A stretch of 64,000 nucleotides of DNA from Fusarium oxysporum f. sp. lycopersici 4287 (lineage: Eukaryota; Ascomycota; Sordariomycetes; Hypocreales; Nectriaceae): NCBI RefSeq assembly GCF_000149955.1, contig NC_030991.1:3952629-4016628 (forward strand). The letters run 5' to 3'. Positions 11,351-21,917 of this stretch are shown in pieces. The notes under the pieces are model-generated. The model worked only from the letters and a program-made list of their open reading frames with translations. It was not told where the DNA came from and searched no databases. Position 1 is the first letter of the stretch, and each line of letters begins with the position of its first letter. The translations under genes were made by a program, and so were the position numbers.

Positions 11351-11567
11351 CGATAATCGCTGTTAGCGGGTGGCCCGAAGGTCAAGGGTTCGATTCCCCC
11401 TTGCAGCCTTTGGTATAGCTGCTCACAAGGGTGCCTACGTAACGCAGAGGGGCACTGCGGGGTACGCCTTGGGAGGTTGGCAGCTGCACCGCACAGGGCT
11501 TGGTTCCCCCTGTGGCGGCCGGCTTCAGCGGGCTTCGAGGACGAAAGCCCCTGAAGAGGGAGCATCG

Positions 11568-11698
11568 TGTTACGATTCGTGCCCGTAACAGCGCTGTAAG
11601 GCTTCTATAAGGCAGCTGTAGCACACCCATGATTGCTTGCATAGCGATTATGGCCCGATCTTTTGCCCTGTGGTTTAACGGCTTGTGCAACCGTTACA
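11568..11698 (+). repeat. TRIM 3' LTR
   Basis: Right 131-bp terminal repeat, with no difference that I can see from the left one, followed by the duplicated target ATTAT. The match between the two copies suggests a fairly recent insertion. Confidence 0.8.
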
Positions 11699-14539
11699 AT
11701 TATAGCCATTGAAATGGAGAATTCAAGGTTTAAAGAGCATCTACCAGAAGTCATGAACTACAGTAACAAGGACAAAATAGATATAACGAAGCCCGAACCC
11801 GCCTACTCCAGTATTACTACAGCATTCTCCTCTCTTATTGACATCTGGTGCTGTGGCACTCTGTTTTAGAGCGTTACACTTCCTATTCTGAATATTAGAC
11901 ATATTCTACCCTATTCACCAACCTGTATGTATTGATATTCGGAAAGATGCACGTTTAGACCAAAGCCTACGCATCTCGGTCGAATGATTTTCAAACTTAT
12001 AGTCATTAAACCGACAGTATTACATCTTGGCCCACAATAGTGACCTTGGTATATAGGCTAAACTCTTTACCATTTCGTAGCTCCTAATTCATTCTCATTA
12101 ATACAACTTCTTTTTAACTCGTGTCTGGCATTCAATCTCGAAGTTACAACGATTAAAAAGATCCAGATTATTAACCAACAGAGTCCCATCGCTCATATGC
12201 ATTTTCTCCATTTTCATCCCAGAAGTAAGGAACTTATACTTTGGAAGAAAATAATATATCCTCGTTATCTATATCAGCAGCCCGAAGTTCAACTTTATAG
12301 GAAGTAATTAGTCAACTAGGGCTAAAAGCGATATCGTGGGTATTAAATGGGCATTCCGAAGATCGTGCCTTGGAATATGTTAAATGGTAGCCAGGATAGC
12401 CAAGACCAGAAGCAGGGTTCTTCAACGAGAACCGAGATGTTTCCTGGCAAAGGAAGAAGAACATAAGAGTAACGCCATCAGAAAATAATCAACTAAGGAT
12501 ATTAAAATTAGACATGGCGCGAACTCGGCCGCACCTTTTGGTTTAGCGTAAGAAGTTAGCGTTAATATTTGCCTTTAGCATATGCACTTGGCTTCCGGCA
12601 AGCATGGGCACAGTGTCCCGGCGCTTGCCTACCTTGTCTTGGGATAAGAAACGAGGTGATAGAATTTGGCTCTTGGTCATGAAAGATTAACGCTAAGCAA
12701 AACAAGAGAGAGAACATCACTTGAGTAGGGGATAAGCTAGTTTCTGAAAGCCTGCGTTGGGCATGGAGTCACAATCTCGGCACAAAGCATAGGGTTATAA
12801 CGGATTTCTCCAGAGGGATGCAATCATCATATCGACCCCTTTTGCAGTAGATAATACAGCCCTTAAGGGTCTTGAATAGAAACAGTTTACTTAGAAGGAA
12901 TTACTTCCACATACTGGCCTCTTAATATATATATTATAACTGGATAAACAGGGAGCGGGTAAAATATAAGAGATCTACATACAATTGTAACAGGTACATG
13001 TTTTTTTTTTGGCATTAAAGCTACAGGAAAGTGAGTCTTGCAACTTTGCCACAGATAACGCGCTAACATTGGAGATGCATGCTCTACAAACTTCCCAGCA
13101 AAAGCCATGCCACTGATAGGAAAGCTAGGTGGGGATAAAACACGAGAGTGGAATTGGTGGTAGATCGGTGGATTTTGGTGTAAGCCAGTCTCATGTATTT
13201 TACCCCCCTGGAGAGGCAGATTTCCGAGAACACGGGTTACCCTAAATTCCCGGATGAGTCTTTCCATTCTAGGGTCGACAGGATGACGAGACGCAGGGGA
13301 TGATGAGAAGCCCCTTCCTTTAGCTGTTCATAGAGATCAGGCATTGCATTATCTCAATCGTTTGAGGGAATCATATAATTCTTGCCCTTTTTGCTGTTCT
13401 GTGGAATGTGTTACTCAACGTATCCCATAAATATTATAAAACATAACGTATTAATTGAGTGTTTCTTTCTATTATTGCTTCATTACAAGCTGCTATTACA
13501 CAACTTCTATAAGATAATAAACTCCTTGCCTACTACCCTAATTACTGTCTGGTAGGAATCTGGAGTTATGCCTTAAGATAAGGCACTACAACATAAAACA
13601 TTAGTAAAAATGGTGTAGTCGCGACCTATTTTACGTATTAGCTAACCTCACCTTCTCTTAAATAGGACTTTATAATTACCAGCTGTCTTTACGACGCTTC
13701 TTAGCCTCGATTGTATTTTGTAACCCAGATAACTCCTCGACCTTTTCGTGATTCACCTGCTCATGAGCCTCTGCCAGACCTATTGAAAGCGTTAGCTAGC
13801 CTCCACTTTCCCTTAAAAGAATCGTACACTACCATCTTGAGACGGCTGGTTTGATACGTTTGGCTTTCAGACACATGGGGTGCTGCTAACCGAGGACGTG
13901 CTTGATCTAGAACTTGACCGTGGACCGTTAATGCTGCAGTCGCCATACAGCACTACCTCGTCGAGGCCTGCTCGTACTGAAATTGATAATAACCTGCCTA
14001 TCCCACTGGCTGTCGAGTTTCATTCCGGGTTCTGGAACGCTGCTGAGCCGGGTCGGCCGGATGACGTGATTAAGTTTCTCAAGCCCACAGGGCTCAAACG
14101 ATGGTACTTTGAAGGGGCCCGAAACGCCCATCATTCAACAGCTCGAATGATAGTCTACCACCAAGTCCGATGATGCCACTCGTGGCTGACGGCGGCAGCG
14201 CCATTTCATACAATGTACCCATGGGTTACAACATCGGCCATGACCGCAGAGATTCTTTTGACGTGGCAGGAGGAAAAGCTTGTTTGTGTTTAGCATCCTA
14301 CACCAAGACTGATATCGTTCGCTCGTTTTCCTGAGTTTTAAAATGTCGCTGGCTATCCTAGATTGGAACTTTACTTTCCCCACTTGGATGCGAAGCCTCA
14401 CACATATTCATGTGTCCGTACAAAGGCTCCTGAGGTGTCAGGCTGGCTAGGACACAGCGTTTTCATCAACGCCAAGAGGGTTAAATCGGGTTCTCAAAAG
14501 AAAACCAGCTCCCAGCTGTTTGGTCCTTCCTCTAAATTG
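11699..14539. other. Gene-poor region with decayed scraps
   Basis: No intact gene is supported. The stretch contains a short repeat shared with 62803-62893 (see 13181-13269). On the minus strand at about 13690-13790 a coding-like tail of glutamate- and lysine-rich sequence is readable (EKVEELSGLQNTIEAKKRRK). Frames between 13880 and 14400 are fragmentary. Confidence 0.35.
13181..13269 (+). repeat. Dispersed coding-like remnant, copy A
   Basis: About 90 bp match the reverse complement of 62803-62893 with roughly one mismatch in eight. Both copies share a translatable core (ENTGYPxFxDESFHSxV) in the same orientation relative to the repeat. The flanks are not obviously related. It is probably a conserved scrap of one gene or transposon family that I do not recognise. 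Confidence 0.55.
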
Positions 14540-14845
14540 AGGATAAGGATGTGATATCCAGCTGTTCCTCCGAATGATTACAGATTCGTTCCAATCTCTC
14601 CTTCAGATATTTCGAAGCTGCTGATACAACGTCATAGACAGTCGAAAGCCACTCCTCAGCCCTTCAACTTTGGACAGGCGGCATAAGACCTTGGCCATCA
14701 TGGTGTGAAGCAGCTCGCGCGGAATCGGGGCTTGGTGCGCCACAAGGAGCACCTGTGCCATTACGTAGGTCACGAGGCGTTTGTGTATATCATTCGAACC
14801 ACCTGAAAGGTAGCTCATGGTGAGCTTTAGATCGACGCGGGCTTT
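14540..14845 (-). pseudogene. Possible DUF6606-family gene fragment
   Basis: The minus strand reads RVDLKLTMSYLSGGSND, then DIHKRLVTYVMAQVLL..PRELLHTMMAKVLCRLSKVEG, and after a frame break a YLKERLERICNHSEE..LDITSL segment. The order and spacing recall the N-terminal domain of large fungal DUF6606 proteins as I remember them. Stops and frame changes on both sides mark it as decayed. The family assignment is from memory and tentative; the coding character is more certain. Confidence 0.35.
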
Positions 14846-15228
14846 TTAGTGTTAGCAGGGTTAACGCAAGGACTAGTAGTGGAATGGCACTGTATACAAG
14901 GATAATTGGGGGATGATAAAGAGAGCATCGCGGCCATCCGGAGTTGGCGAAGTTCTTTTGTTAGCTCGTAACATCCCCACCTTAAAAAGCCAGGATATCT
15001 CTATTGTTCGAACACTTTTATATATTTTATTTTGACACCTATAAGATAAATAATAGACTTATTATAAATATCATTTCATTCTTTTTCTTAAGTTAAAAAA
15101 GCTGAATTATGATACTGAGTAAGGAAATTTATTTACAAGCCCTGTACCTAGGGATCGCGGTAACAATAATTGAGGGATTAATATGGGAGCAGAGGAAAAC
15201 ACTGACCAAAGTCGTGGCAAGACTTTAG

Positions 15229-15450
15229 CATTGTGAAGCTGGTGGAGAATACAGGACGGTTGTTTTTGGGATGACAATTTCTGAGCAGTATGGCAATCTG
15301 TCGATACAGCTGACGCCGCTGCTCGCCGAGCGCCTTGACCTTATGCAAGCGACTGCAGGAATGGCCCTCCTTGTTGGGTTACCATCTTCAACCGAGCTAG
15401 TACAGCATCCAGGCGCCAAGACAATTATGTATCTAAAGCGATATATATAA
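15229..15450 (+). pseudogene. Short open coding-like segment
   Basis: A plus-strand frame of about 70 codons (TVVFGMTISEQYGNLS..LLAERLDLMQATAGMALL) runs to a TAA just before the next gene and is bounded upstream by TAG. It has protein-like composition but no recognised motif. It may be a decayed exon or chance. Confidence 0.2.
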
Positions 15451-15532
15451 ACTGCTATACATAGCTTATAGTGAAATATTTGTATTTATTATATAAAGAC
15501 AAGGCTTATTTCAATAAGGACAAAACATCTCT

Positions 15533-18020
15533 ATGCAGCTCTGGCCGATTAAAATGCGTGATACTAAATGGGATACTACTGTCAAGGAGCTTAAGCATCT
15601 CTTGCTTCCAAACCAGTATTATGTTGAACTTAGTCTTGACGGATGTCATTGTTTTTCACCATATAATGAAAACTCTAAGAGAGACTGCGAACGGGGAGCA
15701 GACTGCAACGCAGTAAGCCCGGGGCTTTCTGTAATGAGAGGAGATAAAGAAAGTGATCCTTGCGAGTCGGAACCATTCAACAAGGAGGATTATGAACTCC
15801 GACCGATCCCATATCTTGAGTATATCATCCATGAGGCCCCGAGCAGAATGGCAAACATATTCGCAGCCTTGGAATATGACCCTCTACTGACAGTAGGCCT
15901 GTGGAACGAACGAGAGGGTTCATTTCGCGGTGAAAAGGTACCATATCTACAACGCCGACGAGTAAACTCAGATGATGCCTGGAAGACGTTTCATCGGGAT
16001 ACGAATGATCTGTCGCTAAAAGCCTTGGGTCTCGACAATGTGAAAGCTTTAGAGGATAAGGATATCTTTATCTGTGCCGTTGCAATGAACCTAAACGAGT
16101 TTTTAAAGACGAGCAAGGCTCATAACGAACTAGGCCTGGCAAAGACAGTGTCCAACCATTTTAAAAGACTACCTACTATGGTGGACAGGGAAAAAAACAT
16201 GGCCAGATCTCCTGGAGCATAACAGAAAGTTCCTTACGGGTAGTCATGAGAAAAGAAAGTGGGCTTCTTCCGACTCGCCATACTTAGGTTCACTTAGGCA
16301 AGACTGCGAAAAGGAAGAGGAATATAGATCATTGGTTCATCTCACGGATAATGGATTGTTGGTGCTTGGCGGGCAAGGACCGGATAGAGGCCCAGATTGG
16401 CGCGGTGGCCACGAATTCCGGTCCACGAACAAGGAGTACCGACGACTTCCTTGTCTTGAATTTATTGTCCAAAACGACCCAACATCCGACTTTATCTCGA
16501 ACCTGCTAGCTGATGAAGAGCTCGCCGTAAATATTCACAGAGGAGATGGCTCGGTATATCAGACAGATCCGAATTGTTGTGAACATATACAACGGGGGTT
16601 GGAGCCACATGGAGTCTGGGAACAGCAGCGAATATCAAAGAGATCTCTGCGGCATTTCTGTCTCGATCACCTCCTGGTACTAAGGCGGAAAGAAGTACTT
16701 ATCTGCACTGTTGCAATGAAGATCACCAAAAATACAAAGGACATACTTATGGGGAAAGTGGAAGATTTCGTTGAAGCCACTACAGCGTTTGACCTGATAC
16801 ACAGAATATCCATGCATATAGATAAGCTAAAGAGCTTAAATTATGTGAAAAACCTTCACCAGCTCTTTGAGGTGTATGATAATTTTATCGATCACAACTT
16901 CAATCGTCAAGACGTTGAGGATTTAAAAAGGCTGCGAAAAAATGGTCTGTTGGTCCTTAACGATCTGAAACCAGATCCACTAGCGATTGAAATGTGGAGG
17001 ATTCCTCGGCTAAAGATGGCCTTCCTAAGAGATCCAAGTAAAGAAAGGTTTATCTCTAAAATATCCCGGGATCCGAAGCTCGCAGTAGGGTCTTGGAATG
17101 GGCAAGATGGCTCATTGAGAGACATGAATACCCAGAGGATATATGGAACGTCAAGCATAGATTTTGATGATTATTATAGTTCTAAGGCTAATGGCAATTT
17201 TCCTTTCGGAAACGTAGATTATGTTGACAAACATTGGAAGATATCCTTGAAAGGTACTGTTCTTGAACGTGTGGAACCACTGAAGGACCAAGATGTCATT
17301 ATCTGCATAATAGCAATGAGGGCCCGTAAGCTTATTCACGACAGGGACAAGACAAAATTGATCACAGCAATTGAGAATTTTGACATTGCAGAACGGGTGG
17401 CAGCCCATATAGAGGCTGTCAACTCTGCAGATTCAGTGTCAGAGGTTGTTTCATCTATAAGATTGGATGGCTCAGATGAGGGTGACAGGTCCCATACAAG
17501 AAGGAGAAGGAATAAAAAAGGAATACCGCAACAACTTACAAGTGGCTTAGCTGAGACAAACGGATTGAGGGAGCAGCCTAAAGAAAGATGCTTGGGAGTG
17601 GGATCGCCTAATCGTTATGAACGGGGTCCATGTCATGGTCTGAAATCACAGGAGGATTTCAGAATGGGAGACGAGCTGCCTTATATAAATGTCAACGATA
17701 TGCGGATCGAGGGTATTATGCCTCGCGGGGATTTGAGGTTATATGAGGAAGATAGCCCGGAAAAGGCATATGTTGTTCGCAGAAATGAATTACCCGATGC
17801 CCTGAAAAGTTTCATAAGTAAAACAAAACCTCTTGAAAGCAGAGACGCTCACTCTCTTCCTGGAATCAAAGTCCTCGATTTCGTGGTTAAAAACATTGCG
17901 GTAGGGGGTGACGGCTCAATCAGTGTACTTGGAAGACTTCGTGGAGCAGACGAGTTATTCGTGCTGTCAAAGACTACATTCAATAGGGCATTCGACAAGG
18001 ACGATGGAGAGACCTTCTAG
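15533..18020 (+). CDS. Unrecognised protein with three divergent ~105-115-aa repeats
   Basis: Two long frames appear to form one gene: ATG at 15533 to about 16150-16220, then another frame that is open from about 16150 to the stop at 18018-18020. The frame change lies where a short intron (GTGTCC to ACAG, about 41 nt, short for a fungus) or a frameshift would join them. Three repeat units are visible at about 15791-16105, 16437-16730 and 16992-17330. Each starts with an (I/L)P(Y/C/R)L motif, has a D(P/E).LAV..(W/H)N/RG.(D/E)GS core and ends in KD(I/V).IC.(V/I)AM or a near variant. Linkers between units carry a shared D/E-rich GLLVL-type segment. The last 120 residues after 17640 do not clearly repeat. 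No signal peptide or known domain is recognised. Confidence 0.6.
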
Positions 18021-18424
18021 GAGAATAATTCAAAAATGCTAAGTGATGCCTTGAAACGAAGAGACTCATATGCTAAATGGCGGGAAGGATTGAAATTAAC
18101 AGGAAGTATACGAAGATCGAAGAGACTCAGAGAATTAAAGGCTAACGTTGAAGGAAGTAATGAATAGTGGAAATAAAAGTAGCTATTATAAGAATGATTA
18201 TTAGTACCTCTATAATACTGAATAGCATATAAACCCAGCATATCTTAAAGAACATAAATGTGAAATAGGAGGTAAGGGGCATGGAGTTTAATATATTTAT
18301 GATCCATGTTTTATATGAATTGTTGAGGTATGTGTATTTGCAGTTGAAACCTATGGCTAAAAGTTTATCTTCCATCTTTGCGTTCTGGAAAAGGTCGGTA
18401 GGGTAATGATAGGTTCCGATGTCA
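18021..18424. other. Intergenic, nothing identified
   Basis: AT-rich spacer after the repeat-protein gene. No gene or repeat is seen. Confidence 0.4.
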
Positions 18425-18780
18425 ACTCCTGGGAAAGGTTACTGTCATTGTTGTTCCTGCTGTACACTCTTTGATTGCCCCATGCGATCCATTTTTGACA
18501 AGTCGAGCTCAACATATCCTTCTTTAGCCACCTGATGACATATTCGTAATACCAGTGATTGCACGATTAGCATATCGTTATGTCACCGTCATTCATTTCA
18601 TCGATCCATATTGTACACACCGCCTTGCTCTCTGAGTCCAACGCTTTCTTGTCAATCTCTCCGCGTTGAATTCGAAAGGAATTCTCGCTGCCTAGACTAT
18701 CTCTATTAGCTTCTCCGGCATTAAGGCCGCGAGGAATGGCCCACGAGTAAGGGCAGACAGAGGAATGGTGACGAAGATCG
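18425..18780 (-). pseudogene. RING-finger (RING-H2-like) E3 ligase pseudogene
   Basis: The minus strand reads KALDSESKAVCTIWIDEMND GDITIC, a stop, then SCNHWYYEYVIRWLKK and a degraded C.K.I end. This follows the RING-H2 pattern C-x2-C..C-x-H..H/C..WL..C..C. The second cysteine is Trp, one His position is Tyr, a later Cys position is Val, and a TAA interrupts the domain. The lead-in (IQRGEIDKKALDSESKAVC) matches the usual linker before such RING domains in fungal proteins. It is a non-functional relic. Confidence 0.6.
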
Positions 18781-20250
18781 TTTTAGGAATAAGTCCAGCT
18801 CATGGTAAGCAAATCAGGGATGTAGCGGTGCCAATACGAGCCGTACAATAACTCGGGATTCTTGATGTCAATTGGGACATTCTAGGCCATTTCCACCTCG
18901 ATACCGTTCACTGGAAGAGTAAAAGTAGAACTGTTATTTAGGCTTTGCGATTACAGAGAGCCGGCCCTACCTGTCACCTTGATTAAGTATCTGCTGCGAT
19001 GGCCCAATGATGTTATGGTGTAACGAGTAGCTAATTGCACCGAAGCGTGCTTAAGAACGAGGATTAAGAGACTGTATTATCTAAGATAAAAGCAAGGCAA
19101 TCGCTTCGGATAAGGACCCGTGACTAGCCTAGCACCGTCTGATTTCTGAATAGAAGCTGCAGCTGACTCTGGCCGCATTTTCAAGGTTCTCAGTACTATA
19201 TCAAGTGCTTGAAGCCTACAATAGGAAGAGAGTCTCAGTCAATTGCCACCTCCCAGCGTCAAGGTGCCTCAGTTGAGTCTGAATTGCTACCAGTTTGGAT
19301 GGTGCGCAATGCCAAGTGCCACAAGGCCAAGGGAAACAAGATATGAAAATCCTTTCTGTCAAGTGACATCACACACTCCGTTAGCCCATTCATAGTAGAT
19401 CACGATAGATAGAAACGATAATACATACATTGCTACGAGCGGGATTTCTTCAAAGACTTGCAGCTGTGTGATTTTATATAGTTCCTGAGGTCAGTCCGTA
19501 CTATATAAGTAGGTAGCCTGCTGTATGGAGAAGTTATTACCTCGAGGAAACCTGCTCAGGAGTGAGAAAGGGGATGATTTAGCTGCCGCCCAGACGAGAT
19601 ATCGGCAGGCCCGTGGTTGAATCGCATGCTAGAACGCTACCAATATACCACAGCTATTTTGGGATAGAGCAAAGTTTCAGCCACAAGCCTCAGCTGCAAA
19701 TAACACATGTACCACGGGAGAAGCATAAAGTAGTGTACGGCAGCGGTATATATTTCTCTTGATCTATCTACTCGGCCTCCATTCGCATTCTTTATCGACT
19801 CAGGGTCTAAGTTCTGGGCTTCAGTTGTCCTCATGGAGTTGTGGCATATATAAACGAAAGCAAGCCCACCCTTCGAAATCACTGGCACAGCAGGCGAAAT
19901 GTAGGGACATATTGCAATGCATGGTTCATATAATAGATGAAAAGCCATCTTCTTCGTTATCATGATGATTTCTTGGTTTACTATCCAGTTGAAACCGCCA
20001 CAACCTCTTAGTATTCACATGAATTGTTTTAAAGGCTTATAGTAGTTTTTTCGAGAGAGACAAACCATAGCTTGTATTTATACCTCTACCTCCTTTTTGC
20101 ACTATAGCAGTTAGAGCTGCTGGGTCATTTTACGATCCGCTTATCGTCGCTATATGACTTGAATGCATCCCTGAGTTTGTTTTCCGCTGCGGCGAAAATA
20201 CCCTTGATACAAATACGTGTCACGTGCACTGCCTTTCTCTTCTCTATAAC
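18781..20250. other. Gene-poor stretch
   Basis: No supported gene, RNA or transposon. Frames are short and lack motifs. Confidence 0.4.
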
Positions 20251-20621
20251 CTATTCCCAGATAAACAGCCAGTCCACATCACCCTGCATAAACGAAACTG
20301 CAATAGGACCACCGTCAGTAAAGCTGATTGAGGTGCCATTGCAGCCAACGGGCCACTAAGCCAAGGTCCCGTGTAGCTCAGGTAGCGAAATTGAACATAT
20401 TTACATCGCCAGCTAGCCAGATTGCATGGTGCGATGCCAGAATACCAGTCCTTCCCATTTAACCAACCCCTTGTAGCCAAAGGCTACACCACCAGCAACA
20501 GGTTGGATGATGTACTGGGACGTTCCAGCAACGTTAATGTAGCCCACGTCCTTGGCGATGGTCACGCCGACTCAAACTTATCGCCCGGACTGTAAGTGGC
20601 AATAAACTTGAGAATCGGCAT
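20251..20621 (-). pseudogene. Small decayed single-domain gene (~120 aa), family unknown
   Basis: From an ATG at 20619-20621 the minus strand encodes MPILKFIATYSPGDKF, then after a +1 shift VGVTIAKDVGYINVAGTSQY and PVAGGVAFGYKG. Another shift leads to WLNGKDWYSGIAPCNLASW, and a later one to NGTSISFTDGGPIAVSFMQG ending in DVDWLFIWE and a stop at 20251. The pieces are collinear and non-overlapping, so at least three indels broke one small protein. No signal peptide is present. I do not recognise the family. Confidence 0.5.
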
Positions 20622-20973
20622 CGCTTAAAGATCTATAACCTTTTAGTGCTGGTAAATCTTTAATAGGATTTTAGCCAGGATTAACAGCATATATTTCTCA
20701 GTAGGAATCTATTTAGTAAGACCTAATAGACTTGAGTTACTATGCATTAAGCTGGCATTTCTGTTAACTATTTGGCAAGGTCTTCTCTCAAAGCCGTTGC
20801 GCAAGATCAAGGCAGAAATGCCACCATGCTCTGCGTTCGGGTCCCCTGAGAGTAGGATTAACGATAGTCTAGACTTCTTGCATCTAGGGAGATCGACAAG
20901 GGTTATTCCAGATATGACAATATGGGCCTTGACGTAGATGCGTCATCTCCGCAAGATCAGCGTTCTTGTTCTG

Positions 20974-21222
20974 ATGTGAAAAGGAAGGGACACAAACCAC
21001 TCAGCCGAGCTCTGGTGACCCAACTGATCCAGAGGGAAAGACAGATAGATCTGAGACATTGGCGACAGAGCCAAAGGTGCTGAGCTTGGTTGCATCGGAC
21101 TCTACTTGCGAAGAGCCGGGAAGGTTAGACTGGCTGGCTCTAGAGAGGTCTGAGAGCCAGGTGAAGGTCGTGGAGGAGGCTGTGAAGGACTTGTGGTCGA
21201 GTATGGTTTACTATAATATGTA
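20974..21222 (+). pseudogene. Coding-like 3' end of an unknown gene
   Basis: An 80-codon open frame without its own start reads through an E/S-rich segment (ATEPKVLSLVASDS, GRLDWLALERSESQVKVVEE, AVKDLWSSMVYYNM) to a TAG. Further scraps in other frames lie just upstream (20780-20930). It looks like the last exon of a decayed gene, possibly a regulator, but nothing diagnostic is present. Confidence 0.25.
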
Positions 21223-21917
21223 GGATAGGCAAGCCTAGCCAGCCCTCGGGCAGAGCGAGGCATCCAAGGTCAGCAGTCTAAAACTCCGAATTTGGACCTT
21301 TGGGGCCCTCAGGATCTCGTTATAAGACCGTCACTAGAATCTTACTCTAACTATCGGAAAACCCTTGAAGTAACTGACAGCTGGTTCCTTCTTCGAGGGA
21401 ACTACAAGCGACCTTTCTGACAAGTTACGTTTTCTCGACATATGACACCTTATATGATTGATATAAGCTTTTTTATTGACCTATTTTGAATCTCCCTTCG
21501 GACCATGTGGCAGTGGCCAGATCTTCGTTTCCAGTATGATGTCTGGTTCCATTGTCGGTCCAGTTTGCTTATTATACATGTTTCTGGAATTAAAGGTTAA
21601 AAAGAAAAAAGAAAAGCTTCTAGAGATAATGCGTTGTATAAGTAAGGCGACGAAGAATGAGAGCCGCTATAGCTATAGCCAATTTAGGGAATAGCTCCTT
21701 CTAATACCATCACAATTTGCTATCTATATAACTTAGATAAGTTAGGTCAGAGAAAACATAATAAAAGTGCAGATGCTAAACCCCAAAGACAAATATGTAA
21801 ACCTGCGTATTATTAGCTATGCAAAATAAACTGCTATAACGGGCCATAATATCTAGCAGCATACCATAGCGCAACATGATATAAAGTAATTCAATACTCG
21901 CTACAAAACGTAACAAG
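21223..21917. other. Intergenic, upstream of the TTL-family gene
   Basis: No gene is seen. The last 150 bp are AT-rich and should contain the promoter of the gene starting at 21918, but no clear element can be named. Confidence 0.35.

Larger units (their letters stand above)
11220..11698 (+). mobile_element. Terminal-repeat retrotransposon in miniature (TRIM)
   Basis: Two 131-bp direct repeats (11220-11350 and 11568-11698) that look identical flank a 217-bp non-coding interior. Each repeat begins TGTTACG and ends CGTTACA, that is, 5'-TG..CA-3'. The whole 479-bp unit is bordered by the perfect 5-bp repeat ATTAT (11215-11219 and 11699-11703). A purine-rich tract (GAAGAGGGAG) precedes the right repeat, as a polypurine tract would. 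No gag or pol is present, so it would need proteins from an unknown autonomous element. A TGGTTTAACGG sequence (11323-11333) and GGTTCGATTCC (11387-11397) resemble pol III A and B boxes. Confidence 0.8.

Noticed and set aside
11316..11407. Possible tRNA gene (A-box TGGTTTAACGG, B-box GGTTCGATTCC)
   Set aside because: The acceptor halves do not pair and the T-arm stem has mismatches. The boxes straddle an LTR boundary of the TRIM, so I treat them as part of that element.
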